Positions 20,929 to 31,319 of a stretch of DNA of 64,000 nucleotides are shown here, in pieces; position 1 is the stretch's first letter; each line of letters opens with the position of its first letter. The DNA is from Bemisia tabaci. Its lineage: Eukaryota; Arthropoda; Insecta; Hemiptera; Aleyrodidae. The position numbers were made by a program, and so were the translations under genes. Under the pieces are notes generated by a model. It was given only the letters and a program-made list of their open reading frames with translations. It ran no database searches and was not told the origin of the DNA. The stretch is taken from positions 36,756,263 through 36,820,262 of the forward strand of contig NC_092800.1 in NCBI RefSeq assembly GCF_918797505.1, written 5' to 3'.

Positions 20929-21426
20929 AACTTATTTTTTCATACGATAGATTAGGGGGGAAAGGGACGATCCGATTGGTGTAAGCTGTGGTTGCAATGA
21001 ACAAAATTGCAATGATGTGGGGTGGAGAAATAGATTGACTAGCATCTCCTACAGTAAGTCCATCATTAGTCTAGTCTATCGCTGTGTTCAAGCGATTTAG
21101 GCTGACATTCAGGCTGATTATTGAATGCTGATGCAAATCAAGCAAACTACGGGATGATTCACCCCTCGAGTCATCCCGGCTTTTATCAGGAAATATATTC
21201 GAGGTAAGGGAATTTGCGCGACATTGGAGCGCCTTCAAATCCTGATGATACTCTCCGCTTTGCCATGCGGTTAGTTTAGTTGCCTGGCACTTTGATTTGG
21301 GATTTGAAGGCGAGCAGAATAATATTCTGCACCAATTTGATTCGTCATACACTTACTCTTAATTCATTTCCTTATTTCAGTTAATGTATCATTGAATTAA
21401 TGAATTTTTTCTTTTGCTTGTTTCAG

Positions 21427-21482
21427 GAAGGCCTCATAGTGTAATATTTAGGAAGCTCCATGGTTCAAGTGCATATTACAAG
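21427..21482 (+). other. Candidate coding exon (56 nt)
   Basis: The acceptor CTTTTGCTTGTTTCAG and the donor TACAAG|GTAAGAAT are both strong. Only one frame is open throughout: it needs one base from the previous exon, reads Arg-Pro-His-Ser-Val-Ile-Phe-Arg-Lys-Leu-His-Gly, and ends in phase 0. The 16-nt exon at 11260-11275 supplies exactly that one base. An ATG at 21460 starts a second, different frame (see 31581-31653). No known domain is recognised. Confidence 0.5.
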
Positions 21483-21765
21483 GTAAGAATCATATGTTTT
21501 CGTAGTATTTCTTTTTTCTTAGTGAATGTTAAACCGGGCCCATGGAGTATTGTAGATACGTTCTTCCGGTTCGTTATTCAGACATTCTTAAGCTTTAATC
21601 GTTATTCTTCTAAACGGTTAAGTTTTTCATTCATCCCTCAGTGTAATATGTTTTTTCATAAGTTTTCAACTCGGAAGTTCTTGAAAACACACCTTTTTTG
21701 ACTCGGTAAGGCGTAAGTGAACTCGTCGAAGATCCTTATATTTTGACGTAGGTCAGCGACAAAAT

Positions 21766-21887
21766 GGTCGCATTAAAATCAAAAGGAGTTGCATCTATTT
21801 TGACATGAACCCTGAGATCCATGAGAATACGAGGAAGACGGGGCTCATGTCATAATGGATGTAGTTCTTTTTTATTCAAATACGTCC
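21766..21887. mobile_element. Family D element, diverged copy
   Basis: GGTCGCATTAAAATCAAAAG then GAGT at position 20, and a right end in ATTCAAATACGTCC. It keeps the middle phrase CATGAACCCTGAGATCCATG and GGGGCTCATGTCATAATG. No clean duplication remains. Confidence 0.7.
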
Positions 21888-21959
21888 TAACATAGTTTGG
21901 CTTGAAACCGCTGCTTTAGGAAATCAACGCACTGGCAACGTTTCACGAGTGTATATCGG

Positions 21960-22140
21960 TGATGGGTATCCGGTTAGTTCAGCCGGACTTTCATCCGAAT
22001 GACGTCATCGAGGTGACGTCATACGACACGTGGAGGACAATTTCACCGCGACGTCGCGTCGCGACGCGTGGTTGGGTGCCCTTTTCAGCCGTCCGGAGCA
22101 CCGAACTGAGATGCCAGGTCTCGTTTTTATGATGTCGCCC
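21960..22140. other. CpG-rich patch with cAMP-response-like TGACGTCA sites
   Basis: GAATGACGTCATCGAGGTGA then CGTCATACGACACG, followed by CCGCGACGTCGCGTCGCGAC, a near-palindromic CpG-dense stretch. A similar CGACGTCGCGTCGCGGCGCG lies at 24921. Whether these act as regulatory DNA is unknown. Confidence 0.4.
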
Positions 22141-22153
22141 GGGCCTTTAATCG

Positions 22154-22390
22154 ACGCACAATGGATCGAGTCAATTATAGAGGTCGGACATGAATTTTTT
22201 TATTAAAACTACAAATTTTGATGTTTATTTCGTCTTATTTTAAATTTTAAGGGGTGCTCCTACGAGAAAATTTTACGAGGAAACCAGTGGAACCACTCTA
22301 GAACCTCTAGGTTTTGTATAAACAGAGTTATAAGCTTTTAAAGTTTCCTAATGTTGTTCGACTTCTCCTATTGACTCGATCCACTGTGCG
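22154..22390. mobile_element. Family C MITE, copy 5
   Basis: CGCACAATGGATCGAGTCAA at the left and TTGACTCGATCCACTGTGCG at the right. The interior matches family C throughout and is uninterrupted, so it serves as a reference for the nested copies. Confidence 0.92.
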
Positions 22391-22394
22391 GCTG

Positions 22395-22547
22395 AAAAAT
22401 TAGCTCTCAAATTCCAATGTTTAAGCATCAAAAATTCAGTTTGAGCTTTCTTTCCGCCATTAGGATATCCATGTAATTTCGGAACTTCAAACACGTATTT
22501 CTCAACACAGTAAAAACTGCATTGATGCGCCTTGTCCTCTGAGCCCC
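22395..22547. mobile_element. Element G, left-truncated copy
   Basis: It shares CAATGTTTAAGCATCAAAAA, TTTCTTTCCGCCATTAGGAT and the right terminus TGCGCCTTGTCCTCTGAGCC with the complete element at 53480-53727. The left terminus is absent because it abuts C copy 5. Confidence 0.75.
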
Positions 22548-22633
22548 ATGATTGGCTCTTTTTCGTAATAGTTGCGTTATTTTCCAGAAATTTCAAGCAA
22601 AACCAGTAATTTTGCAAAATTGGACTCATATTT

Positions 22634-22755
22634 GGACGTATTTCTATCAAACGGAACTATGTGCATTAAGACATGAGCCCTGAGACCCACAAAAATACAT
22701 GCATAACAGGGCTCACGTCATAATGTACATAGTTCTGTTTGATAGAAATGCGTCC
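22634..22755. mobile_element. Family D MITE, copy 3 (reference copy)
   Basis: GGACGTATTTCTATCAAACG then GAACTATG, and the complement ending GAAATGCGTCC. Perfect ATTT flanks (22630-22633 and 22756-22759). 122 bp, nearly fully palindromic. Confidence 0.93.
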
Positions 22756-22859
22756 ATTTTTTACCTACTTCCACTATAGATCCATCCACCTAAACAATCA
22801 TTGTTTGAAATCGGGATCCTATTCGATACGTAACGCTGAAGAAGGAAAGATGCTCCGAG

Positions 22860-23190
22860 GTTAGGTTGCGTGTTGGCGTTACGCCTTGACGGACGTCGCG
22901 ACGTCGGCGGTGGCTGCGGAGCGTCGGTTTTTTAGGCGTCTGCCGGCTGGTGGCCTGGCCTCGCGGAATCCGTGTCAATGTTTTCGACAATACCCGAGCA
23001 CCTCACCGTGTTCAGCCTGTGTCCCCATGCCACCTGCGGGTATCCTCGTTTCGCCGGCTCCCGGCTCGCCGTTGCTCAATGTCTTCGTTTTTCGGCTGCC
23101 ACCACGACAAGGATTCGCGCGATATCTTACATCTCTCGACGGTGAAAGAAAAAACAAAAAAACAAAAAAAAAAAATAAATAAAATAAACC
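22860..23190 (+). repeat. GC-rich segment ending in an A-rich tail
   Basis: A GC-rich block (GACGTCGCGACGTCGGCGGT...) of about 280 bp ends abruptly in AAAGAAAAAACAAAAAAAC and an AAATAAATAAAATAAA run. A GC-rich body with a 3' A-rich tail is what a SINE or processed transcript copy would look like. A 98-codon frame (22886-23182) covers it, but I recognise nothing in it. Confidence 0.4.
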
Positions 23191-23489
23191 AGAGGTAAAG
23201 GAAGAAAAAAATTGGCTGCAGAGGTTCAAAAAGTTTACCCGATCTTTCGATCCGCAGATCGCGGTGGACGTAATTAAAAGCAGATCTTGAGTCATGAGGT
23301 AATTTTCAGGAAGAATGATTTTTGAGCTCCTTGCAGCGATTGAAAATTCCGCAAATCGTGCGTGTTGCCGTAAAATCCAGAGTTTTCCGCGGGAAAAAAT
23401 GAAAATCTGCGTCGTAACCCTCGCCCTCTCCCCCTAGAGTGTCATGTAAATTGCAGCAGTGAGTTCGAAAAGCAGACATCACTCAAGTA

Positions 23490-23905
23490 CGAATAGATGC
23501 ATCTCGGCGCCAGCCCTAACTAACCGAAGCAAAGGCGGTAGCTAGACATTTGACCCAATTTTTTTCACCCGATACCTAGTTTGGTCAACCAATTTGATCC
23601 AAGTCATACTCAGGCTGTGTTGCTCACGTCGTCCTTTAAGCACCGCCATAAATAAGACTTGCGGAATCAACACAACATGGGAACAGGGCAAGGGAAAGGT
23701 CGTGTGCTGATGACGGCGCAGGGATACAACTATTCGTGCTTGATGGATGTCCGTGTTGCATCTGCAAAATTGAAGGCGCTATGGTACGGGCCGTGAGCTC
23801 GTGATGCTTCGCCCTATGCTGCCAATGAATTGTCGCTCTCATTCGCGAGGGAACTTAAAAAAATCAGACCCAAATACGTCTCTCCTGTCATCGGTTGTGT
23901 TGATA
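23490..23905 (-). repeat. Family Y dispersed repeat, copy 2 (inverted to copy 1)
   Basis: The reverse complement aligns with 1180-1620 throughout, from the GGAGAGACG segment to GGCGCCGAGATACATCTATT. The 68-codon frame on the minus strand resembles the one in copy 1 with scattered substitutions. Family Y abuts element X. Confidence 0.75.
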
Positions 23906-23908
23906 TTT

Positions 23909-24464
23909 GAATCAGTGAGTTCGATAACACACCAACTCTGAAAAAAAAATTGTTCAGGAAACACCTAAAACTGCGCAGCGGGCGAAGAAGTTAGTTTAAG
24001 AAAAACCTTTTTGGTGCCAAAGGACAAGTACTCAGAGACTTTGTAAAGCACCAAGTTGAAATCGATACACCATGTTTGATGATAGAGAATTAAGCGTTTA
24101 ACGATTTCCAAGTTGGTGTGTTTGCGTTCTCACCGACTTTCAGATACTGATTTTTCATAGTCTGCCCTGGAAAATGTATATTTTTCGACCTGAATAACGC
24201 TTGAATATTTATATAACTTGTTGGTAAAAAGTATACTAAACCGGAAAAAGAAAACCGCAAAATCAGATGGTCACCCGTTTCCCTTGAAATGGCCAAAAAT
24301 TGGTATTTGCAATGAAATACTTCGATTTTTCCCTTTTCCCGTCGCTGTTTCGAGAACTTCTGATTACAATTTCGAAATTTCCTTTTGCGTGCAGATGCTC
24401 CTATCCACGAGTGTTACTAAACCGTAAAAAACCCAAGTTGGTGTGTTTTCGAACTCACTGATTC
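23909..24464. mobile_element. Element X with GAATCAGTGAGTTCGA termini
   Basis: GAATCAGTGAGTTCGATAAC at the left and GTTTTCGAACTCACTGATTC at the right give about 30-bp inverted repeats including ACACACCAACT. A further right-end copy lies at 24778-24814, and a diverged one near 52470-52505. The body is AT-rich and non-coding. Confidence 0.75.
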
Positions 24465-24777
24465 ATTTACGGTTGGTCTATAAATGACCTCTTTTCAATG
24501 GGAAACCAGAGAATCCCATGAAGTTCCCTTAGCTTTGGAAGGGCTTAAAATTACAGTGAGAAACAGAAGACTTATTTACTGTTGCAAAAGGGACTGTGTA
24601 CGAATTAATTCGACTTAAAAGAGCTATGAAGCACGCAAATCCAATGCTTATAAGTGTTTTTAACATAACAGTCGGACGGAGTTCTTGCACAAGTCAGAAA
24701 TTTGCGATTTAAGTACTGACTCCCATCCATGGTGCCACAGATTTTCTTCTGAAACGTATAAAAAGTGAAAATCGAAA

Positions 24778-24814
24778 AAAACCCGAGTTGATGTGTTTTC
24801 GAACTCACTGATTC
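24778..24814. mobile_element. Element X, second right terminus
   Basis: AAACCCGAGTTGATGTGTTT followed by TCGAACTCACTGATTC repeats the right end of X. The 24465-24777 interval may be a partial second unit in tandem. Confidence 0.65.
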
Positions 24815-24904
24815 AATTATGGACGACCCCCTAGGGCTGCTAAGCGCCCAAAATCTAGTTAAATTCTAAGACCCATCCCGTCCCTGGAGTACTTTTTTCC
24901 GTGT

Positions 24905-25115
24905 ACGCGTGGTCATGGAACGACGTCGCGTCGCGGCGCGTTAACGTGTGACGGCGAAGCTCACCGAGGCGCATCCGAGCGCGTCGCGCCGGAGCGTCAC
25001 GCACACCAACGCAATGGAGACATCTTGATTACCGTGTTTACGTATCTATTCGTCGGACTCAATTTACGCCGCACGGACGCATCTCCATAGATGGTTCCGG
25101 CGATGACGTCACTCT
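24905..25115. other. CpG-rich island
   Basis: Dense CpG (GACGTCGCGTCGCGGCGCGT, GAGCGCGTCGCGCCGGAGCG) and a TGACGTCA palindrome at 25104. On the minus strand a TATAAAAG-like box lies near 25312 and a GTGAGT donor near 25257. That arrangement would allow a leftward promoter, but no supported exon follows. Confidence 0.35.
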
Positions 25116-25667
25116 CTCGATAGAGCATGACAGGATACTCTCGCTTCTAATGTGCTAATTAGCTTAATGCCTTTTAATAATTCCCCCGGCAAGTGTAATC
25201 TGGATCTCATCCGAAGATTTAGTATTCCCACGGTAATTAATAAGGATAGTTACTCACCGTGCTGCGAAAAAAAGGTGCCGCGTGAGCCTTCAGACGGCCG
25301 AATTTTCTTTTATAAAATGCGAAGTCTCAGGGAAACTTATGTACTGCAGATGCTCAGAAACGATTGTACGTCATTAATTCGGAAATAATTACGGTTAGTT
25401 GGGTGCTTAGTACATTTTATTCACAGGTGCCTCAACACTACATGGTCATTAACACCTTTGGAAAGAGAGATCAACAAAAGTGAACAAGAAAGAATTAAAT
25501 GAGACAAGGAGGGGATAAATTAAATATTGAGATTAAATTGTTTAAAAAAGGGAAGGATTCAATGAAAAAAATCGAAATTATGGTATTGACTTCAAACCCA
25601 TTCCATCATGAAGTCATTTTTATTATCAAAGCGATTGACAAAAGGAAAATTAAGTGATCCGATTAGT

Positions 25668-25868
25668 CAATTCGGGTGGTTCTCATTGACCAAGGAGGAA
25701 ACGATGGACTCACGACGGGATCTCTCGTGGGTTGCGCAAGTTCATTTATTCCTATACTTACCTTCTTTGTCCATTTCAACCACCCGCTTCAACCAATAGG
25801 ACCGCACCATTCTCCATATGTCTAATGTGTGTGTTGCTTTGTCTATAAAGTTCAATAATCAGCCCGCT
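25668..25868. mobile_element. Family P element, copy 1 (partial)
   Basis: It carries CTTTGTCCATTTCAACCACC, CCAATAGGACCGCACC and TTTGTCTATAAAGTTCAATA, which recur at 54200-54478, 55425-56108 and 58350-58615. A 155-codon frame starts inside it and runs to 26285. Its N-terminal part is repeat-derived, so I do not call it a gene. Confidence 0.65.
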
Positions 25869-26606
25869 GAGCATGGAAGCTCTTTAAATTTCAGCATCTC
25901 GTCCTTTCTGCGGTGGAAGGATTTCGGAGCAAAAAACAACCCATTCGACGGTTGGGCGACCTTCTCCGCAACCTTGGCCCGGAAACGTAACCGCAAAAAC
26001 TTGCGACCAAATGTTACCAGTCTTTTTAATACGCAACGAAATGCCGACAGATGGTACTTACGGTTAGCATTCCCCGTCTCGCGAAAGTTTTCAAGACAAA
26101 AGAAGTTAAGTAAGACGGGAAGCTATGTTGTCAGCAATCTCTTCGCACCAATCGTTTTTATTCTCTCTCGTAGAGGTTCGTATGTTATTAGAACGGATGT
26201 TCTCATAAGTTTTTTTTTTTATTCGTGTCTCCGTTTCGAACCAAGTGTATCGACAGACCAAATTGGGTCCTCGCTCGTGTCCTGAATTCGTCTTTTGGTG
26301 GTTCAAATAAATGACAAACGAAACATTTCCAAATCCGTCCATGCACGGATGCATTGCAGTCTTTGCTTTGCAATTTAAAAAATGTGAAATTCGTAGATCC
26401 ATGGTAATTCAATTTTTTTTTTAAGAGTACTTCGATGATTTTACACTGATTTTATGGTCACCTCATCCTTACAATCTCTGATATCGCCATTGATCTGTTT
26501 TCGATAGTGCGGTGATATGGGTAAAGCAAAGGGCAAGGAACATGCCCTTCACGTTGCCTGTCCCTGTTTGCATATTTGCGTCTCCCTTTCACTGAGACTG
26601 AAAGAG

Positions 26607-26608
<2 letters not shown>

Positions 26609-26652
<44 letters not shown>
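26609..26652. repeat. Poly(T) run, 44 bp
   Basis: An uninterrupted T run lies where the 199/200-bp K units carry a T8-T9 stretch (after GAGACTGAAAGAGG). It is therefore an expanded version of the same poly(T) in a diverged K unit. Confidence 0.9.
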
Positions 26653-26655
<3 letters not shown>

Positions 26656-27027
26656 AGTTCCTGTTAAATCATTTTTTTTCGTTCTGTTTTTTCTAGGTAC
26701 TAAGGCGTTTTTTTTTCTCTTTTTGTTCCAGTTGATTTTTCTATCCTGCCTGATAGCTGGTTTTTGGAGATGTCGTGTTTGCGGCCCTGTTGACTTTTCT
26801 TTGCTTTCGTTTCGATTTTTCTTGTCGCCATTGTTTTTGTTCGGAAGTGGGACCTTTCGTATATAAAACTTTTGCACACAGTTTTGCATCCGCGGGGAGT
26901 TTGCCCCTCAGGTTGTCGTTGGCCACTACGGTCGACGCCTACTCGGTTTTCGTGACGTCGTATTCTGCTCTTATTACCGCCCGGAGGCCAACCCGGTCAC
27001 CGATGACCCTTCTGGGGTCCTTTTTTA

Positions 27028-27205
27028 ATTGAGGTAGACTTATTCTCTGCGATGCAAGTTTTTGATGGAGAATTGATCACAATCAACGGAACATGTTACC
27101 ATGGGGGCCTTGTTTTCATTGAGGTAGCCTTATTCTCTGCGATGGTAGTTTTTGATGGAGAATTGATCACAATCAACGGAACATGTTGCCATATGAGGGA
27201 AGAAC
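27028..27205. repeat. Diverged K half-units, two copies of about 90 bp
   Basis: ATTGAGGTAGACTTATTCTC (27028) and ATTGAGGTAGCCTTATTCTC (27118) start two units that both continue TTTTTGATGGAGAATTGATC and ACAATCAACGGAACATGTT. They are diverged relatives of the main K array downstream. Confidence 0.8.
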
Positions 27206-27230
27206 CATGCCCTGCAGGTTGCTGGTCTCA

Positions 27231-27577
27231 GTAGGTATAAAATGCGGGTGCTAGGGTCAAATAGAATTGCGCGACCTGCGTTCCAACCACTGTTTCTTTG
27301 CATTATTGTGAAACTTGCCGGCGGAGGGTCAGAATTATTGTGAACGCGTTTCACAATAATTTATTCAGACTCCTCCAGAGTTTTGAGTTCCAGTAATAAA
27401 TTGCAAGTCCTAAATTTTTATTAAAAATCATATAATATGGTGGATGGTGGGACGTTGTTTATTTAAAAAAAAAAGTATAAAATGCGGGTGCTAGGTGGCA
27501 AATAGAAAAGAGGGACGAGTGTATTTAGGAGTAACCCTTTTTTCTATTTGACCCTAGCACCCGCATTTTATACCTAC
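27231..27577. mobile_element. Element L: 347-bp MITE with 8-bp duplication
   Basis: GTAGGTATAAAATGCGGGTG at the left and its exact complement at the right give a perfect inverted repeat of about 36 bp. TGGTCTCA and TGGTCTCT flank it (27223-27230 and 27578-27585), an 8-bp duplication with one mismatch. A third copy of the terminus (GTATAAAATGCGGGTGCTAG) lies inside at 27475. It split the K array. Confidence 0.85.
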
Positions 27578-27580
27578 TGG

Positions 27581-28176
27581 TCTCTCTTTGCCTATTTGCG
27601 TCTCCCATTCACCGAGACCGAAGGAGGTTGGTTTTCTATTCCTTTTTTTTTTCGTCCAGAGTCCAACCCGATCACCGATGACCCTTCTGGGGTCCTTGTC
27701 TTCATAGAAGTTGACTTGTTTTCCGCGATACAAGTTTGTGATGGCGAACCAATCGGAATCAACGGAACCCACTATTATGGTCTCTCTTTGCCTATTTGCG
27801 TCTCCCATTCACCGAGACCGAAGGAGGTTGGTTTTCTATTCCTTTTTTTTTCGTCCAGAGTCCAACCCGATCACCGATGATCCTTCTGGGGTCCTTGTCT
27901 TCATAGAAGTTGACTTGTTTTCCGCGATACAAGTTTGTGATGGCGAACCAATCGGAATCAACGGAACCTACTATTATGGTCTCTCTTTGCCTATTTGCGT
28001 CTCCCATTCACCGAGACCGAAGGAGGTTGGTTTTCTATTCCTTTTTTTTCGTCCAGAGTCCAACCCGATCACCGATGACCCTTCTGGGGTCCTTATCTTC
28101 ATAGAAGTTGACTTGTTTTCCGCGATAAAAGTTTGTGATGGCGAATCAATCGGAATGAACGGAACCTACCATTATC
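27581..28176. repeat. Tandem array K, three units of about 199-200 bp
   Basis: Units start at 27581, 27781 and 27980 with TCTCTCTTTGCCTATTTGCG. They are almost identical and differ mainly in the length of the internal T run before TTCGTCCAGAGTCC. Because of that run, the reading frame shifts from unit to unit. The 169-codon frame at 27711-28220 covers parts of units by chance of length. High unit identity implies recent homogenisation. Confidence 0.9.
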
Positions 28177-28619
28177 TGAAAGAAGGACCACGCCCTGCAG
28201 GTTGCTGGTCCTCTCGTTAACATAAAACGAGAACTGTCGATTACAAGGAGCGCTAAGATGCATTAAACTAACCTAGTGTCAATACAATGAGAGCTTCTTC
28301 ACCGTCTAGTCACCTCTCCTCCATCTAGTTACTTTTGTAAAAAAATTTAGTAAGACGCTAATAATAGGCCGATTTTCTACACCATTTGGCATTTCTTATA
28401 TTCTACGCTTTCAATCAAGCAATTCTCAAAGTGTCTTATCAATTGTGATTGAACGACTGTCATCATTGCACTTCATACGTGGTTTTGGCTTGGCGGTGGC
28501 GATGTGACTGCTTAGATACACGGTCGCGTGGTCTAATCAGCTTCTATGCCGCCGTTTAGCCCTTAAACCACATAGCAACAACATTATCTTGTATATTTTT
28601 CATCTTTAGGGGCAGGAGG

Positions 28620-28862
28620 GATAAACAATAATTAGTAAAAACGTTTCTTTAAGTGTTTATTTACTTGTACATAATCAATATTTAATCTTTGTTACATCTA
28701 AATTAATCATTGTATATAGCACCTATGTATATTGTAAATAGTTAGGGGCGGTCTTCTAACCTACCCACCCATTTAATATTGTGTATAACTTGCAACTAGC
28801 ACAACTAGGATTAATACTTTTGGAGTTACCTATTTAATTAATAAAGAAAAAAGAAGAAAAAA
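28620..28862 (+). repeat. Retroelement-like 3' tail
   Basis: AT-rich DNA ends in TTAATACTTTTGGAGTTACC, then a TAATTAATAAAGAAAAAAGAAG tail that parallels 17150-17236. It suggests the 3' end of an old non-LTR or retroposed copy. No reverse-transcriptase frame is visible upstream. Confidence 0.45.
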
Positions 28863-29053
28863 CAATGAGAAAGTGCATTTTTATTTTCATGAGAACCGTC
28901 AAACAACATCTCTTTAACGTAGCCGCACTCCATCGGTTTGGCGACAAATTTGACTTAAACCGAAATAAATAGGTATAAATAAATAATAAATAAATAATAT
29001 AATAATATAATATTGTTGAATAAAGGTTTCTGCTTGGTCACCACCAGAACCAT

Positions 29054-29990
29054 CCTTCAATTTGTGGATACGAAATTTTACCTACTCAGAAGTCGAATTA
29101 GTTGTATCACACTATTCGCCCCATCCCACTATTCGCATCATCTTGCGTTAAAGTCTCTATGACTGCGGAAAAGAAACCACGTTCTCCTTCAATTTGTGGA
29201 TACGAAATTTTACCTACTCAGAAGTCGAAACAGTTATATCACACGATTTGCCCCATCCAACTTTTCTACTGTAGCGTTAAAGTCTCTGAATCAGCGGAAA
29301 AGAAACAATGTTCTCCTTCGATTTGAGAGTTATGCAATTTTACCTACTTATAAGTCGAATTAGTTGTATCACACGATTCGCCCCATCCAGCTTTTCTACT
29401 CTTGCGTTAAAGTCTCAGTGTCAGCGGAGAAGAGACCATGTTCTCCTTCAATTTGAGGGTTATGCAATTTTACCTACTTAGAAGTCGAAATAGTCGTATC
29501 ACACGATTCGCCCCATCCAGCTTTTTTACTCTAGCGTTAAAGTCTCTGAGTCAGCGGGAAAGAAACCATGCTCTCCTTCAATTTGAGGGTTATACAATTT
29601 TACCTACTTAGAAGTCGAAATAGTTGTATCACACGTTTCGCTCCATCCAACTTTTCTACTCTAGCGTTGAAGTCTCTGAGTCAGCGGAAAAGAAACCATG
29701 TTCTCCTTCAATTTGAGGGTTATGCAATTTTACCTACTTATAAGTCGAATTAGTTGTATCACACGATTCGCCCCATCCAGCTTTTCTACTCTTGCGTTAA
29801 AGTCTCAGTGTCAGCGGAGAAGAGACCATGTTCTCCTTCAATTTGAGGGTTTAACCTACTTAGAAGTCGAAATAGTTGTATCACACGTTTCGCTCCATCC
29901 AACTTTTATACTCTAGCGTTAATGTCTCTGAGACAGCGGAAAACAAACCATGTTCTCCTTCAATTTCAGGGTGTGTAATACTTCAGAGAT
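29054..29990. repeat. Satellite J, 130-bp tandem repeat, about seven units
   Basis: CCTTCAATTTG starts units at 29054, 29186, 29315, 29445, 29575, 29705, 29835 and 29957. The period is 129-132 bp except for one 122-bp unit that lost 8 bp. Each unit carries TTACCTACTTAGAAGTCGAA, GTATCACACGATTCGCCCCA and GCGTTAAAGTCTC. Because 130 is not a multiple of 3, no frame persists. Confidence 0.93.
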
Positions 29991-30179
29991 TTTACCTAAT
30001 TGGTGCGATTTATCGCTCACCAGCCCGACCACCCCAACAACCCAGGACGAATCGCCCTTTCTAGAGCGTCGTCTTGGAGGAGACGGGTGTAGTCTTATGG
30101 ATCCATCCTATGGTGTGAAATTCGGTCGACTGTGAGACAAGAAGGATAGTGTGGCTTTGTGGAAGGCCTGGGTGCTCGG

Positions 30180-30696
30180 CCGCACAGTGGATCAAGTCAA
30201 TTGGAGAGGTCGGATACGTAACTTTTTTAACTAAAACTGCAAATTTTGATGTTTATTTCGTCACATTTTCAAAGGGTGTTACCGAAAGGAGATTTCACGA
30301 TAAAACCGATGGAACTACTCTTATGTGCTGGTTACACACTCAAATTTCCATCAATTTTCGATCAAATGGTGACTGGTGCGCACCATCTACCATCAAATTT
30401 CTGCGGCCTGCAAACATTTGATGGTAGATGATGGAACTGTGGGGCTCATGCTTCATCTGATTTCCACACAACCGTGCTTATTTCATGCTTATTTCAATCA
30501 ACACGCTGTTTTAATTAATTTTACTCATCAATCTAGATAATTCACCGCCATCTTGGTCATCATTTTGATCGGAATTTGACGGAAATTTGATCGTGTATCC
30601 AGGCCATTAAACTCTTAGTTTCATACTTTCGAAAATAGAAGCTTTCATAGTTTCCGGATTTTGTCCGAGCTCTCCTGTGGGCTTGATCCACTGCGG
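30180..30696. mobile_element. Family C element with internal insertion
   Basis: CGCACAGTGGATCAAGTCAA at the left and GGCTTGATCCACTGCGGG at the right. After GGAACTACTCTTATG the C body is broken by a foreign inverted-repeat segment (30325-30604) and resumes at ACTCTTAGTTTCATAC. Confidence 0.8.
30325..30604. mobile_element. Inverted-repeat insertion inside C
   Basis: GCTGGTTACACACTCAAATT at the left and AAATTTGATCGTGTATCCAG at the right are complementary with mismatches. A tight internal hairpin (CATCTACCATCAAATTT / CAAACATTTGATGGTAGATG) lies at 30385-30435. No family member elsewhere in the window. Confidence 0.65.
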
Positions 30697-30699
30697 GCC

Positions 30700-30998
30700 G
30701 GGTTGATTCGGTCGACGTAATCGTAATTAACGGATTTGTGCGGCGTCGAAGGTCGCCCCGCTTCGCATTGAAACCGAAACCGACTCAGACACCGAAAGCG
30801 AAAGCGAGGCCCCCTCACCGGAACCCGACTTTGGTGGAGGCCCACTCTCTTCACCTTCGCCTTGGATTGCATCGCATCGCCACCAAGGCGCTCGACTGCC
30901 ACTGCACCGATCATAGTCGGGTAAGCTCAGCCGAGGGCCGTGGAAACGCCGGAAAACTCGCCAAAGGAGACTGCACTTTTGCCCCCCCCCCCCCTTGA
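30700..30998. other. GC-rich coding-like island
   Basis: One + frame reads acidic and serine-rich (Glu-Thr-Glu-Thr-Asp-Ser-Asp-Thr-Glu-Ser) before a stop at about 30920. A GTAAGC donor-like site follows a few bases later. Other frames are also open because of composition, and no acceptor precedes it. It is possibly a fragment of an exon or an unmethylated island. Confidence 0.3.
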
Positions 30999-31319
30999 AT
31001 GTCAGCGCCTCCTTGTGAACGTTTTGTGACGTAGGACCCTTTCCTTTAACACCATCGGTAGTAGAACCACGGGTCACGCGAGAATGGTTCAACAAATCGG
31101 ACACACCGGTGTAGAATGTTTCGAAAACCCCCTTAATACAGTAAATTCTCTCTCCCCCCCCCCCCCCGGAAAATACACGTGATCAAAAACATATTTCTCA
31201 ATGTATAAATTAAAAAGCATGTGTTTATGTGCGGTGTGAAAGTCGTGGTCTTGTCACCTCATAAAATTCGTTCAAGCCTTGTTTATGCTAATCGGCGTAT
31301 TTTTTCTTGCTTTTTGCAG

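Noticed and set aside
22886..23182. 98-codon frame in the GC-rich, A-tailed segment
   Set aside because: Ends in lysine codons from the A-rich tail and shows no domain. A retroposed non-coding copy explains it better.
25240..25330. Minus-strand promoter with TATA-like box and GTGAGT donor
   Set aside because: The implied first exon is implausibly short or arranged with an internal acceptor, and no downstream exon is visible. Left as a note in the CpG island entry.
25818..26285. 155-codon + frame
   Set aside because: Its first part is the terminus of a P element and the rest has no domain. There are no splice signals or promoter. Kept only as a note under family P.
29054..29990. CRISPR-like array
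   Set aside because: The repeated unit is a 130-bp satellite without distinct short repeats and unique spacers, and the genome appears eukaryotic.
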